Source: Semisulcospira habei (Eukaryota; Mollusca; Gastropoda; Semisulcospiridae). Taken from it: DNA of 64,000 bases. Made by a program: the position numbers and the translations under genes. Location: the NCBI GenBank assembly GCA_036245525.1, contig BTPG01000005.1, forward strand, positions 127,698,620-127,762,619, given 5' to 3'. Of the stretch, positions 10,903-20,943 are shown piece after piece; the first letter of the stretch is position 1; every line of letters begins with the position of its first letter. The notes beneath the pieces were generated by a model. The model saw only the letters and a list, made by a program, of their open reading frames with translations. It was not told the origin of the DNA and did no database searches.

Positions 10903-11036
10903 CCCTTTGACTGTCGATGGCCTTGGTTGCCTGCTCGGCGTTAAACCCAAATAACTAACTAACTAACTTTGACTGTCGATGTGATTATTATAATAGACCT
11001 CGACAACAAAAATGCTGCCGATATCCAAAGGGCTAA
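10899..11036. mobile_element. Family A element, rearranged
   Basis: TTAACCCTTTGACTGTCGATG starts it. CTTTGACTGTCGATG recurs at about 10968 after an ACTA repeat, and it ends GCTGCCGATATCCAAAGGGC. It appears to hold a partial internal duplication. It shares its left TTAA with the preceding family C copy. Confidence 0.55.
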
Positions 11037-11290
11037 ACTCAAAATGCACAAAAAGCGCTACCGGCAGCTAAAGAGTAAAACATATCGCAACTAAATTCCT
11101 CCTCTCAGGTCGTGGGTGTTCTCAGTACGAGTGTAGCTAACTGGCTATACTTGGCATAAACACAGGAAGGGAACACAAATGGGAAGGTAATGTTAGTTGG
11201 ATTGGCACATGACTTGTGCAGTCGATATCCGACTTGACGTGAGCTGTTTTTGGCAAAGGATGGCGCTGGAGTAGAGAACTTCTTTTATTT

Positions 11291-11356
11291 CTAAGAGGCA
11301 TAGATCCTCATAAGCCCCTGCATTCTGCAGGGGCTCATGAGGATCTACGCCTCTTA
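11291..11356. repeat. Family C core palindrome
   Basis: CTAAGAGGCATAGATCCTCA pairs with TGAGGATCTACGCCTCTTAG. The inner arms are CCCCTG/CAGGGG instead of CCCCCG/CGGGGG, a paired change. Confidence 0.75.
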
Positions 11357-11976
11357 GAGAGGTCTGCAGCGTCTTGTGATGATACTGAGGTGCCACTTGC
11401 TGAAATCGGAACTGCTTCATTTGTATCTGTGTAAAATTGTGACTTCACGGAGTCTTAAAGAATTTACGTGCCAGCCACCACTGGTTCTATAGATTTCGAA
11501 CGCACGATGATCCACCTCCTTTGCTAGAGGAACATAAATGTAAATATTCTATCGAAGGAACGTTATGAGAAACTGCAGTGTACAACGGCTTATACGTTTT
11601 ATGAGCGATAAATGCCTCTTGAAGTCATTTTGCGCTCGATGCTGGACTAGGTGCTCTCGAATTTTGTTATTCAAAATAATTAGCAACAGATGTCCGGACT
11701 TGTGAGTACACGGAAAGTTCATCCAACAAACAGGTACAAAAACAGTACACACCTCTAATAAGTCGATTGGGTGTGTGTGTGTGTGGGGGGGGGGGGGGGA
11801 GGTTATGCCCGAAGTTTATTATAAGCGAAGTTGTATACATAGAAAGAATGCTGTCGGGACTTCAGAAAAAGTGTTGTTCTACCCGAATTTTGTCATATCC
11901 GATCTTCTCATACGCGAAGTAGACTGTATAATGTTCGCACTTTTCATTTGCCCTGACCGCAGTTTTTATTTTAAAA
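11357..11976. other. No gene; short GT/G run and dispersed-repeat pieces
   Basis: GTGTGTGTG followed by poly-G lies at 11771-11801. TTGTCATATCCGA and CCCGAAGTTTATTATAAGCG echo the segment flanking the 12.3 kb minisatellite and 15690-15860. Confidence 0.4.
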
Positions 11977-12190
11977 ACTCATTCAGCCCTGACGCACTAC
12001 AGCAGAAGATGGGTCGACCATGATCATTCAAGGGTAGTGCCAGATTAGCTTGGCGCCTGTCGGCGCCAAGCTAATCTGGCACTGCCCTTGAATTATCATG
12101 GTCAATCCATTTCCTGCAACTGGTGCATAGTCATTAGATGATGGCTCCAAAATTTGGGAACTGATACGGCCGTCGGGCTGAATGAGTTAA
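11977..12190. mobile_element. Family B MITE
   Basis: Starts near AAACTCATTCAGCCCTGACG and ends CTGAATGAGTTAA. The central palindrome at 12011-12108 has arms GGTCGACCATGATCATTCAA and complement around TTGGCGCC...GGCGCCAA. The right shoulder includes CATAGTCATTAGATGATGGC. Confidence 0.85.
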
Positions 12191-12246
12191 ATTATTATTT
12201 TATTTTATTTTTTAACACAAATTTGCTTCTAACAAACTGTGTATAG

Positions 12247-12421
12247 CAATGTGGCAACCTGGGTCACCTGGCAATGTGGCAACCTGGGTCACCTGGCAAT
12301 GTGGCAATCTGGGTCACCTGGCAATGTGGCAACCTGGGTCACCTGGCAATGTGGCAACCTGGGTCACCTGGCAATGTGGCAACCTGGGTCACCTGGCAAT
12401 GTGGCAAGCTGGGTCACCTGG
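12247..12421 (+). repeat. 25-bp minisatellite, exactly seven copies
   Basis: Unit CAATGTGGCAACCTGGG plus TCACCTGG. Copy 3 has AATC and copy 7 AAGC in place of AACC; the rest are identical. It sits next to CGCTTTGTTATATCCGAAG, a dispersed sequence also at 15820-15850, where a single GGGTCCCCTGG unit end is present. Open frames through it exist only because 25 bp rotates frames without stops. Confidence 0.95.
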
Positions 12422-12484
12422 CGCTTTGTTATATCCGAAGTTTACTTATAAACCTTTGATTTAGGTGTTCAGTCCAATAATGCG

Positions 12485-12571
12485 TTAACGCTTTGGCTGT
12501 CGGTAGTTCTTTGTGTCGAGGTGATTCCGGAATCACCTCCACAAAAAGCGCTGCCGACAGCCAAAGGGATA
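12485..12571. mobile_element. Family A MITE
   Basis: TTAACGCTTTGGCTGTCGG at left; GCTGCCGACAGCCAAAGGG at right. Central arms GAGGTGATTCC/GGAATCACCTC are the GAGGTG type, differing from the GCGATG type on both sides. The right TTAA has become GATAAA. Confidence 0.8.
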
Positions 12572-12932
12572 AATACAAACTGAACACTACATGTTATATT
12601 TTTTCCTTTTTTTTTTTTTTTTGGTTGTTGTTGCAAGGTTGATAAATATGTTTTACTTGTACGAGGAACAAAATAATGTATATATATTCGTTTCCTTGAA
12701 TCTGTCTGTCTTGTCTGTCTGTCCTTCTCTCAGTAACACGATAAATTGTACATTTACTATTGCTTTTATCAAATTCCTCACATTTTGATCAGACGGTACG
12801 ACTGGCGAAAGACACATTCTTCACAAGCTATTTATGTACTTCTCTTAGTCAGTAAGTGCTAAGTAACAACTCTGTCACGAATACTGCACACGGTTTTTAA
12901 GATAACTGAAGATAATGGCTGGACCGTTTCAG
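12572..12932. other. No gene recognised
   Basis: Poly-T at 12607-12622 and CTGTCTGT repeats near 12703-12725 only. Confidence 0.4.
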
Positions 12933-13145
12933 TTAACCCCTTCACTGCCGCAAAAATCACGATCCAACTGCAAGAGACATAGAATCCTCATGCGCCCCGG
13001 CAATTGCGGGGGCTCAAGAGGATCTATGCCGCCTCATGCTGACGCCTCTTTTTTTTTAATCCAAGTTCCTTGCATTGCACGGCCGGGGTTCTTTCGTAAG
13101 GAACGAATAGAGATGAAAAACAGTCTGAGCCTACCGGCAGTTTAA
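12933..13145. mobile_element. Family C MITE, full length
   Basis: TTAACCCCTTCACTGCCGC at left and CTACCGGCAGTTTAA at right (213 bp). The core at 12970-13040 is damaged on its right side (CTATGCCGCCTCATGC). Confidence 0.75.
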
Positions 13146-13156
13146 GCAATAAAAAA

Positions 13157-13222
13157 CGTACCAAATACGGATACGCGGCTGTTTTTGTCTCGTATCTGTA
13201 TGCGGCACGTCTCGAATAAATG
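13157..13222. repeat. Family E fragment
   Basis: ATACGGATACGCGGC, then TGTATGCGGCACGTCTCGAA. Left outer arm lost. Confidence 0.55.
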
Positions 13223-13427
13223 AATGAACGTATCACCAAATGCGTTTTTGTGAGTGATTTTGGAGCGTACGGCTCGAGTCAATAAAGAGACCAGCGTTTT
13301 GCTGTCCCGTATCTCTGAAAAAGGATTTTTAAAAAAAGATCGTTCACGGGCCTTTTCAATTCTTCAAAATATTAAAAACGCTAAACTTCTTTCGTCCTGC
13401 CAGGGATGTGCAAACAACATCCAATTG

Positions 13428-13485
13428 TAAGAGGCAAAGAATCTCATGATCCCCCGCAGATGTGCATGAGGTTCTTTGTCTCTTG
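13428..13485. repeat. Family C core, loop deleted
   Basis: TAAGAGGCAAAGAATCTCATG pairs with CATGAGGTTCTTTGTCTCTTG. One CCCCCGC half is missing, shortening the hairpin. Confidence 0.65.
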
Positions 13486-13736
13486 CTGGTTGCATTGTAT
13501 AGCTATGTCAATCTTTGGGTAGATTGCGGTTATTTGCGTAAAATTTGCATTGGTTTCAAAGACATAATTTTTGCGTACGATGGCATTGAAAGGGGGGTAA
13601 TTTCTAAATGTATGACTTAAATGCATCAGTGAAAGATCATTTCCTGTTTTATCTAACTATCGTGTGATGCTGTCAGTTCCTTGTGGGATCTGTTTTATTT
13701 CATGTCAATATTCAGGCTGGAAATGCTTACAACACT

Positions 13737-13957
13737 TTAACTCATTCAGCCCGGACACACCACAGCAAGACATGGATTGAGCATGATAGTTCAAGGGTGG
13801 TGCCAGAATAGCTTGGCGCCCTTGGGCGCCAAGCTATTCTGGCACCACCCTTGAACTATCATGCTCGATCTGTAGCTGTCGCTAGAATTGTAATGCAGTC
13901 CTTCAGAAGGCAAATTCAAAATTTGGGGATTTCGTTCCTGCTGCAGAATGTGTTAAT
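13737..13957. mobile_element. Family B MITE
   Basis: TTAACTCATTCAGCCCGG to ATGTGTTAA. Central arms GATAGTTCAAGGGTGGTGCC/GGCACCACCCTTGAACTATC around TTGGCGCCCTTGGGCGCCAA. This is the GTGGTGCC arm variant, complementary on both sides. Confidence 0.85.
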
Positions 13958-14423
13958 GGTGCGGTACGGAATTTCACAAATTTGTGGCATCTGCAACGAG
14001 TACGCAACCACTTGTGAATGATGAATTCACCATGATAGTTAAAGGGTACTGCCTATGAAGCTCGGCACTTTAGAGGGTGACAAGCGAATCAGGCGCTACC
14101 TTTTGTTGTCATGGTCTAAACTACCGCTGCAGAGTTGAACAGCTAAAAATTAATGGGTTTGCCATTCGCAGGCAATATAAACATCAAGTCAAAAATAAAA
14201 ATTAGTGAAGTTTAGCCACACGATTAAACAGCATTTCGCCAAGAAAAATAACGTATGAAAGCACTTCACTTCCAACAAGAGTTAAATCGTTATTTCATTC
14301 AGTCTGCGGAAACTGTATCGACCGTGAAAGTTTTAGAAGTGATAGACGAGTCCAATCAGATTGACGCCTGATACGTAGTTGTACCCCTTTGGGGAACTCC
14401 GTAGGCAACACTTTCGTAAGCAA
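13958..14423. other. No gene; degraded family B copy
   Basis: 14027-14110 (CACCATGATAGTTAAAGGG ... GTCATGGTC) looks like an old family B centre. The remainder is unassigned. Confidence 0.35.
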
Positions 14424-14510
14424 CTCTTTGGCCTTCGGTAGCGCTTTTTGTCGCGATGATTCCCGCAGGAATCATCGCGACAGAAAGCGCTACCGACAGC
14501 CAAATGTTAA
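14424..14510. mobile_element. Family A MITE
   Basis: TTTGGCCTTCGGTAGCGC; centre CGCGATGATTCCCGCAGGAA; right GCGCTACCGACAGCCAAATG then TTAA. GCGATG-type arms are paired. Confidence 0.8.
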
Positions 14511-14654
14511 TCAAGTCACCTTCACTGCCCAAGGACTGAAAATCAACGAGTTGTTGAACAATTCTTGGCTAACGGTGACACATGTTAGACTTTGGCAAAC
14601 ACTGACTACAGTCGAGGGTATACACCGATCAATAAATAATCTCGCAGAAATATG

Positions 14655-14726
14655 TCTGCTGGGCTGTGATTTTGGACCTTACTTTTTTTAAAAGCCATAA
14701 CGTCCAAAATCACATACCAGCACACG
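14655..14726. repeat. Family D palindrome
   Basis: GGGCTGTGATTTTGGACC pairs with GTCCAAAATCACATACCAGC. The loop is T/A-rich. Confidence 0.65.
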
Positions 14727-15018
14727 CGATTGTCATTGCAGTTGATCAGTCCAAGTTCACCGTGAAATCTCGTGATTTCAGTTAACTTTACAGACGAAAC
14801 CCCCCTCCCATTCACCCCACATCAGAAAAACAGAAATAATCAGCTGCCTACACAATCATGTGTGCATGTTCGATTTTTAAACGGCAACGTCAATAACGCA
14901 AACAATTTACAACTCATGAAACCGAAGTCAAATATGCTTATGGATCAGTTTTATGGGTGCTGTTCATAATCAACGTTTGCAAATAAAACTGGGCTAATAG
15001 AGTTTGACAGGTGGAAAT

Positions 15019-15021
<3 letters not shown>

Positions 15022-15116
<95 letters not shown>
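15022..15116. repeat. (TA)n microsatellite, about 95 bp
   Basis: Pure TA dinucleotides. Open frames of alternating Tyr/Ile are artefacts. Confidence 0.97.
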
Positions 15117-15117
<1 letters not shown>

Positions 15118-15170
15118 TATTTTCATTTATTTACTGATTTATTTCAGTCGGGCTGTGTACAGCAGTAGGT

Positions 15171-15378
15171 TTAACTCATTCAGTCCGACGGCCGTATTTC
15201 CCAAATTTTACAGGCGTCATCTAATGACTGCACCAGTTGCAGGAGATGGATCGACCATGATAATTCAAGGTCAGTGCCAGATTAGCTTGGCGCCAACAGG
15301 TACCAAACTAACCTGGCACTACCCTTGATTTATCATGGTCGACCCATCTCCTGCTGTAGTGCATCAGGGCTGAATGGT
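15171..15378. mobile_element. Family B MITE, reverse shoulder order
   Basis: TTAACTCATTCAGTCCGACG, then the CATCTAATGACTGCACCAG shoulder, then the centre TTGGCGCCAACAGGTACCAA with mismatches. The right end runs into poly-T after TCAGGGCTGAATGG. Confidence 0.8.
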
Positions 15379-15490
15379 GTTTTTTTTTTTTTTTTTTTAA
15401 AAAGCCACAACCACATTTCCACCACATGTGTGAAACATTGGGACGCTTAGTTCTTATTCTTTAAAAAAAAAAGAAAAGAAGAGGGTACGT

Positions 15491-15642
15491 CAAACAAACA
15501 AACAAACAAACAAACAAACAAACAAACAAACAAACAAACAAACAAACAAACAAACAAACAAACAAACAAACAAACAAACAAACAAACAAACAAACAAACA
15601 AACAAACAAACAAACAAACAAACAAACAAACAAACAAACAAA
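15491..15642. repeat. (CAAA)n microsatellite, about 150 bp
   Basis: Pure AAAC tetranucleotides. The minus-strand Cys-Leu-Phe-Val frames are artefacts. Confidence 0.97.
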
Positions 15643-15689
15643 CCGAAAAACAAAAAACAAAAAACTCAACATAAATAGAGCCTACTCTT

Positions 15690-15860
15690 ACGCTTATAAC
15701 AAAGTCAGACATAACAAATGTCGGATATATCAACGCTTTTTCACAGGTCCGAACAGCAGTTTGTCCAACGTCAATTACTGCGCTTACAACAAACATTGGA
15801 CTTAAAAACAAGACAAATTGGGTCCCCTGGCGATTTGTTATATCCGAAATTTATGGTGTA
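15690..15860. repeat. Dispersed repeat related to the minisatellite flank
   Basis: GGTCCCCTGGCGATTTGTTATATCCGAA matches the sequence ending the 12.3 kb minisatellite (CACCTGGCGCTTTGTTATATCCGAA). The left half holds partly inverted pieces (ACAAATGTCGGATATATC). Confidence 0.5.
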
Positions 15861-16032
15861 TATGATATGTCTTGAGCTACCATTTATTTTCCCTCGGCGG
15901 CGGTCAATTTCCAGCAGTACCAATTACTCTCTTCGAGCTCGTATCTGATCGTACTCTTGTCGAAACAGCTGGCAACACTCGTGTATCAAGACAGAAAACG
16001 TCTGTACTGTGTGAAATCCAGCACATTCCTTT

Positions 16033-16099
16033 TGCAAGAAGCATAGATCCTCATGAGCCCCCGCTACTGCAGGTGCTCATGAGGATCTATGCCTCTTGA
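16033..16099. repeat. Family C core palindrome
   Basis: TGCAAGAAGCATAGATCCTC pairs with GAGGATCTATGCCTCTTGAG. The loop GCTACTGCAGGTG is imperfect. Confidence 0.7.
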
Positions 16100-16645
16100 G
16101 GAGTAGAGGTCAGTTAAATTACGTCTATGTCCACGGGACAGGAGTTTATGGAAGTTTTCAAGTAAGCCAAAGAAAGTTGTAGGATAAGAGCGTTGTAGCA
16201 CTGAAAACTGACTGTCGATGTACCTCTGCTTGTGGAACACAGATATAAAACAGAAATCGAGAGAGGCAGATTCTCATGAGGCCCTGGAGTGCTATATCGG
16301 TGCCTCTTGCATTTGTATGCTGTTAAGAGGTACTGTCTCACAGCAAATGGTACACGCTTGTACTCGTTTGTCTTAGCTTACCTTCTAAATACCTCCCGAA
16401 AACAGACACTTTTGAGACACCACAGCACGACTGGGATGAAACGATCATCATTGTTCAACTGCAGTGCCTGATTAGTTTGACATCCTCTATAGCGTCTGGC
16501 TAATCTGGTACTGTGCTTTTAACTGTGGTAATCAATCCACTTCCAAGAACTGGGACACAGTCTTCAGAGACTAAACACTGAAAATTGAAATGTACACATC
16601 ACCCACTGAAGTTGCCAAAGTCAACAGGATCATAAACAGACAGCA
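16100..16645. other. No gene; degraded C and B copies
   Basis: 16265-16315 retains GAGGCAGATTCTCATGAGG and GGTGCCTCTTGC. 16425-16560 retains GTGCCTGATTAG and GCTAATCTGGTACTG from family B. Confidence 0.4.
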
Positions 16646-16705
16646 ACCCAGTAAGCAAAAGACTTTCAGGCAGACCTCAACCGGAGGACCTTTGTTTACC
16701 GGGAA
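16646..16705. repeat. Family F palindrome, degraded
   Basis: CCCAGTAAGCAAAAGACTTTC and GGAGGACCTTTGTTTACCGGG. Confidence 0.5.
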
Positions 16706-16740
16706 AGGTATAGATTTTCCTGCTCTTGAATCAAGTCCTC

Positions 16741-16835
16741 AACCACTCAGTACTTAGTTGGGTAGGTCGATCTGTAGTGCGCACCATAAAACTGTGCCTT
16801 AGTTCGAGTTCGAATCCTCGGGGCAACAACTTGTC
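16741..16835 (+). other. Possible tRNA-derived SINE head
   Basis: GAGTTCGAATCCTCGG matches the Pol III B-box/T-arm consensus. TACTTAGTTGGGTAGGTCG, about 50 bases upstream, could be an A box. Acceptor-stem pairing is not convincing, so this is not called a functional tRNA. A SINE head or tRNA pseudogene is possible. Confidence 0.25.
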
Positions 16836-16871
16836 TGTCTCTTTTCATTTCTTATGTTACAATGGCAAAAG

Positions 16872-16935
16872 CCAATAGAGTTTTGTGAAAAGCGAGATTT
16901 TCAATGTAAAAGATGGAAATCCACGCTTTCGCAAC
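16872..16935. repeat. Palindrome L, partial copy
   Basis: TTGTGAAAAGCGAGATTTTC is identical to one arm of the hairpin at 19574-19626. The second arm is diverged (GGAAATCCACGCTTTCGC). Confidence 0.5.
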
Positions 16936-17362
16936 ATCAGACGTACTGACTTTTGCCAATGTGGGGCAACAGTCAGAGGCGGAAGAAGACGGTAACAGCG
17001 ACTAAAGAAAATAATTAAAAGTTGTGGTTATGCATGACCAGACCCAGGTGCACCTTTTTCTCTCGATAATCAGCTTCATCGGCGCTTCGCCTTCCGGGGC
17101 AGATGGCGCTAGAGGTACCGTAATGAATCAAGTATATTTCACTGTAGATCGACAGTCGTTGTATGTCAATCATTTTTATCGAATTTCAGTCCCACTGTTT
17201 GTGGTAGAGTCTAGAGTATGGCAACAAAACATCGTCTTTTTTTTGTGTGGAAGATGCGGGGTGGGCGGGAAGGGGGGGGGGGCGGAATATGGAGGTGAGG
17301 GGAGGGGTGGGGAGGGTCTTCTTGCACAGCAAAGAAGAAAAGAAAAGTTCACAACATACTTG
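16936..17362. other. No gene recognised
   Basis: A G-rich patch lies at 17260-17320. A 163-codon frame starting at 17024 runs into the adjacent family B element and has no recognisable domain. Confidence 0.4.
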
Positions 17363-17561
17363 TTAACCCACTACAGCAGGAAATGGGTCGACCATGATAA
17401 TTCAAGGGTAGTGCCAGATTACCTTGGCACCTGTCGGCGCCAAGCTAATCTGGCACTACCCTTGAATTATCATGGTCGACCCATCTCCTATAACAGGTGC
17501 ATAGTCGTTAGATGACGCCTCCAAAATTTGAGAAATACGTGAGTCGGGGTGAATGAGTTAA
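17363..17561. mobile_element. Family B MITE
   Basis: TTAACCCACTACAGCAGG to GTGAATGAGTTAA. A near-perfect 102 bp palindrome at 17383-17484 centres on ACCTTGGCACCTGTCGGCGC. Arm type GATAATTC/GAATTATC with GTAGTGCC/GGCACTAC. Confidence 0.88.
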
Positions 17562-17586
17562 AGCGCCTTCGACCCTTCTCATTTAT

Positions 17587-17700
17587 CCCGTTCAGTGCCG
17601 AGAAAATGTGAACATCATGTACCAACCAAATGCAAGAGGTAAAAAGGTACGCCTCTAGCTAACACCACTTTAAGTACATGTTCCTGGGACATTAAGGGGT
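17587..17700. repeat. Family C element with core deleted
   Basis: CCCGTTCAGTGCCGAGAAAA, AATGCAAGAGG, then GCCTCTAGCTAACACCAC. The palindrome between the AAGAGG and CCTCT pieces is reduced to a few bases. Confidence 0.55.
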
Positions 17701-17825
17701 GTGGGTTTTTTGCTGTTGTTTGTTTTATTTATTTTTTTTTTTTATTATTATTTTTTTTTTTGGGGGGGGTGTTGAATTAACGAAGATTGCATAACCACAT
17801 TCTGCGTCCGTTGGCATTGAACGGA

Positions 17826-17906
17826 TTAACTCTTTCGAGTCGTGCCGCATCCGGATTCGCGGCTTTACGCCGCGAATCCGTATGCGGCACGTCTCGAAAG
17901 AGTTAA
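17826..17906. mobile_element. Family E MITE with TTAA flanks (81 bp)
   Basis: TTAACTCTTTCGAGTCGTGC pairs with GCACGTCTCGAAAGAGTTAA. Inner CCGGATTCGCGGC/GCCGCGAATCCG around TTTAC. Same length as the copies at 6725 and 36128. Confidence 0.88.
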
Positions 17907-17956
17907 ATAAAAAGTGCAAATCGCACACTGATTTCATGAAGCGCGACCAAACTCCT

Positions 17957-18026
17957 CTAGCGAGAGATGTAGATCCTCATCAACCTTTGCGACTATAGAG
18001 GTCTATGAAAATCTATGTCTCTAGCA
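17957..18026. repeat. Family C core, diverged
   Basis: CTAGCGAGAGATGTAGATCC and AAAATCTATGTCTCTAGCAG pair imperfectly. Confidence 0.55.
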
Positions 18027-18499
18027 GATGGATGGCACTGCGAAGATGATACGTGTACGTGACCTGAGACTATCCTTGGTCAAATGGACTTCTGGAATTG
18101 CGTCCAAAGAAAACAAATGATTGAGCGTGATTGTCGTTCTTAATTGCAACCATTCTTCCTTGTCGTAATGAGATGAGCGCAATTGTTGTATGCTTGCATG
18201 CTGTACTTTAACTAATTCCATTTGTTTTCAGGAACATCTCTTCTACTTTCTCTCTCTTCCCACTCCCCTCCCCCTCCCCTCCCTCCCCCTTCCTCCCCCG
18301 CTGTCTCTCTTTTTTCTTTCTTTCAGTATTTTTTTTTATTTTTTTTTATTACACGCATGTGATTTATGTAGTAGCTTTAAGAAAAGCCTTAAGAAAAGCA
18401 AGTTTGGAAACTGGTCCTGTAAATAATAACTTCTACCGTTGAAAATAAAGATGCATTGCTCCTGTTCTCTGTCTATGTGTGTGTCTCTTTCTGTATTGG
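18027..18499. other. No gene recognised
   Basis: A CT/C-rich run lies at 18240-18330 and a T-rich stretch at 18327-18350. Nothing coding. Confidence 0.4.
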
Positions 18500-18501
18500 T
18501 T

Positions 18502-18534
<33 letters not shown>

Positions 18535-18575
18535 CTATGTTTGTCTCTCTGTCTCTGTCCCTGTCTCTCTGTCTG

Positions 18576-18661
<86 letters not shown>
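18500..18661. repeat. (GTCT)n grading into (CT)n microsatellite
   Basis: TGTC/GTCT units to about 18575, then pure CT to 18661. Confidence 0.95.
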
Positions 18662-18663
<2 letters not shown>

Positions 18664-18913
18664 CTCTGTCGTATATTATCAAGTAACATTGTCAGCAGGC
18701 AGTTGCCGTTGCATGTGGATTGCAACCTAGGTCAGAACAGCTAAAACTGGAGCGATTGACTAGCTGTCATTAGCGTTATTGTGCACTGGTAATGTGCTTT
18801 TGATTCGCTTTCAATAGGCACTGTTGTTAGGATGCGCCGAGCTGAAATACTCTGTCAATACCGACAACAGAAATAAAATTTGTTGAAAGGAAGCAACCGC
18901 CGAATGTCCGTAC

Positions 18914-18986
18914 GCGTGCAGATCTATGATTTCGGACTTGACGGCTTCGAGCCGTCAGGACCAAAATCATAGAACAGCACACATTG
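18914..18986. repeat. Family D palindrome
   Basis: AGATCTATGATTTCGGACTTG, central GACGGCTTCGAGCCGTC, then GGACCAAAATCATAGAACAGC. Confidence 0.75.
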
Positions 18987-19573
18987 GCTTAACCCCTTTA
19001 AAACTTTTGCGTTTGCAGCGACTGCACACTGACCCGAAATTCGCGTGACAAACGCAAATGTAAAAGGGACAAAATTAAGCGTAAAGAATATAAGAATACA
19101 GGACTAACAAGAGACATAAATTTATGTCTCTTGCAGCTGGGTATCGTTTGCCTTTCCCCGACAGTTACGGGCTTAAATGCATGCGGCCAGGCACGTGCCT
19201 TTCTGTTCTTTAAAAACCGTATGGAAAACTTTTGTTGCAGGGTTCCGAAAAAAAAAGCCCGCAGTCAATATGTCTTGCATGGAAAAAGTTTAAAATGTAT
19301 CTTCAAGTGTTCTTCAGTGGAAAGGCATTTGTTCAGTCGTGTTTGAATCTGCCACAGATTCACCTGGCCACGTTCAGTGTTTGCTTTTGTGTTCGCCCAT
19401 TCTGCGTCCTAACGATCTAAGGACGGCGAATAAGGTTTGTGTGGTGTTGAATGCAGCCGCATTGTTTTGTCTGAAAAGCAGTCAATGATGCTTCACTTTT
19501 ACTGCGTCTGTCTGTCAATCTGTAAGAGGAATATTTCTGCCCTTCTGAGAAGGCGCAGGGCAGTAAGTTAAGT
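18987..19573. other. No gene; minimal family C hairpin at 19107-19135
   Basis: CAAGAGACATAAATTTATGTC followed by TCTTG is a perfect short palindrome made of only the outer family C arms. GACAAACGCAAATG and AAACTTTTGCGTTTGCAG suggest a further short inverted repeat at 18998-19062. No coding sequence. Confidence 0.5.
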
Positions 19574-19626
19574 TGTGTGAAAAGCGAGATTTTCATTGCG
19601 TCGCAATGAAAATCCCGCTTTTCACA
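19574..19626. repeat. Palindrome L
   Basis: GTGTGAAAAGCGAGATTTTC pairs with GAAAATCCCGCTTTTCAC around ATTGCGTCGCAAT. Only one mismatch. Confidence 0.8.
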
Positions 19627-20068
19627 AAAAATGACTTATTGTCTTTTGCCGTACACGACAATACAGCTATATTCTTCTTGATTGTTACACCGTATGATTC
19701 GTTCTTATATTATGTTTAATTTACTTTGGTTTTGTATATTGTCTTTGTTACAGAATTTGTAAAATATGTCTTATGTTTTATTTTCAAAAATATTCTGCTT
19801 GAGAATGCATGTTGAGAAGTGTGTACGTAATGGATACGTATAAAAGATTTTCTCAGTTACTTGATGGATTCGACGATGTTCTGATGTACCTTGGCGCTAA
19901 TGGTACACGTTTCTGTGCATGAATTATTTGTGAATTAAAAAGACGCTGGCTTATATTATACTTTCAATTAGGAATATACAATTGAAAGCGTTCACTTATT
20001 GCACAATGAACAGTCAACAATGGTTACTCACAAACATTTTCTAAAACCGCTGAGTCGCATCTTCTCTC
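19627..20068. other. No gene recognised
   Basis: AT-rich, no repeat or coding support. Confidence 0.4.
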
Positions 20069-20275
20069 GCTAACCCCATTAACTGCCGCTGGACGCAGCC
20101 TATTTTTCTGAAATCTTTGTTAATTGTACGCCAAAGAGCAACAGGCATCCAAAGATAGCCTAAAGTGGTTTCAGCAAGAGGCATAGGTCCTCATGACCCC
20201 CCGCAATTGCGGGGGGTCATGAAGATCTATGTCTCTTGCGGTTGGACCGTATTGTCTGTATGACGGCGATGAAGG
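20069..20275. mobile_element. Family C MITE
   Basis: CTAACCCCATTAACTGCCG at left; core 20173-20239 pairs GCAAGAGGCATAGGTCCTC with complement around CCCCCCGCAATTGCGGGGGG. The right end GATGAAGGAGC is mutated from GTGAAGGGG. Confidence 0.75.
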
Positions 20276-20307
20276 AGCTACAGAACCAGCATTCACACTG
20301 CAAACAG

Positions 20308-20524
20308 TTAACTCATTCTACCCCAGACACACTACGACAAGATAAGGATCGACCATGATAGTTCAAGGGTGATGCCAGAATAGCTTGGCGCCTATGGGCG
20401 CCAAGCTATTCTGGCATCACCCTTGAACTATCATGGTCGATCTGTGTAGTCCTGCACTGCAATGCAGTCTTCAAAAAATAACGGCAAAATTTGGGGATTT
20501 CGGTGTTGGGGTAGAATGAGTTAA
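20308..20524. mobile_element. Family B MITE, nearly pristine (217 bp)
   Basis: TTAACTCATTCTACCCCAG to GGGGTAGAATGAGTTAA. A perfect 96 bp palindrome lies at 20347-20442 (46 bp arms, loop TATG). Arm variant GGGTGATGCC/GGCATCACCC. Almost identical to 43159-43372 and, in opposite orientation, 49727-49940. Confidence 0.93.
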
Positions 20525-20537
20525 AGGCCATCTTTTA

Positions 20538-20604
20538 GTAGATTCCCAATGCGCAAAAGGCCATCGGACCGACGTCGACCCGATGGCTTTTTGCGCATTG
20601 GCTT
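20538..20604. repeat. Family F palindrome
   Basis: CCCAATGCGCAAAAGGCCATCGG pairs, after GACGTC, with CGATGGCTTTTTGCGCATTGG. Confidence 0.8.
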
Positions 20605-20779
20605 TCTCGACTTTTTGTGAAACAATAGAAACCAGCTTAGACTTGAAAGTCTGCCTGCAGCGAATAATGTTCCCGTAATGGACACATTGGAAACCTTAGA
20701 ATGCACTAGAGTGTATTTATCCCTATTTCACCGAATGGAAAAAAAAGAAGAAGAAAGAAGTGACAGAGTGACAGACAGG

Positions 20780-20934
<155 letters not shown>

Positions 20935-20943
20935 CAAGAACAC

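Noticed and set aside
12247..12421. CRISPR-like array
   Set aside because: Units are contiguous with no variable spacers. It is a minisatellite in a eukaryotic TE context.
15022..15116. Tyr/Ile repeat proteins from TA, CAAA, CT, CA and ATT arrays (also at 15491, 18500, 20783, 21549, 23764, 24559, 27440, 40779, 41600, 43938, 63270)
   Set aside because: Open frames arise because the repeats contain no stop codon; they are not coding.
16741..16835. Functional tRNA gene
   Set aside because: The T-arm motif is good, but the acceptor stem and anticodon arm do not pair convincingly by eye.
17024..17515. 163-codon plus-strand frame as a gene
   Set aside because: It crosses a G-rich patch and runs into a family B MITE; the composition is explained by repeats.
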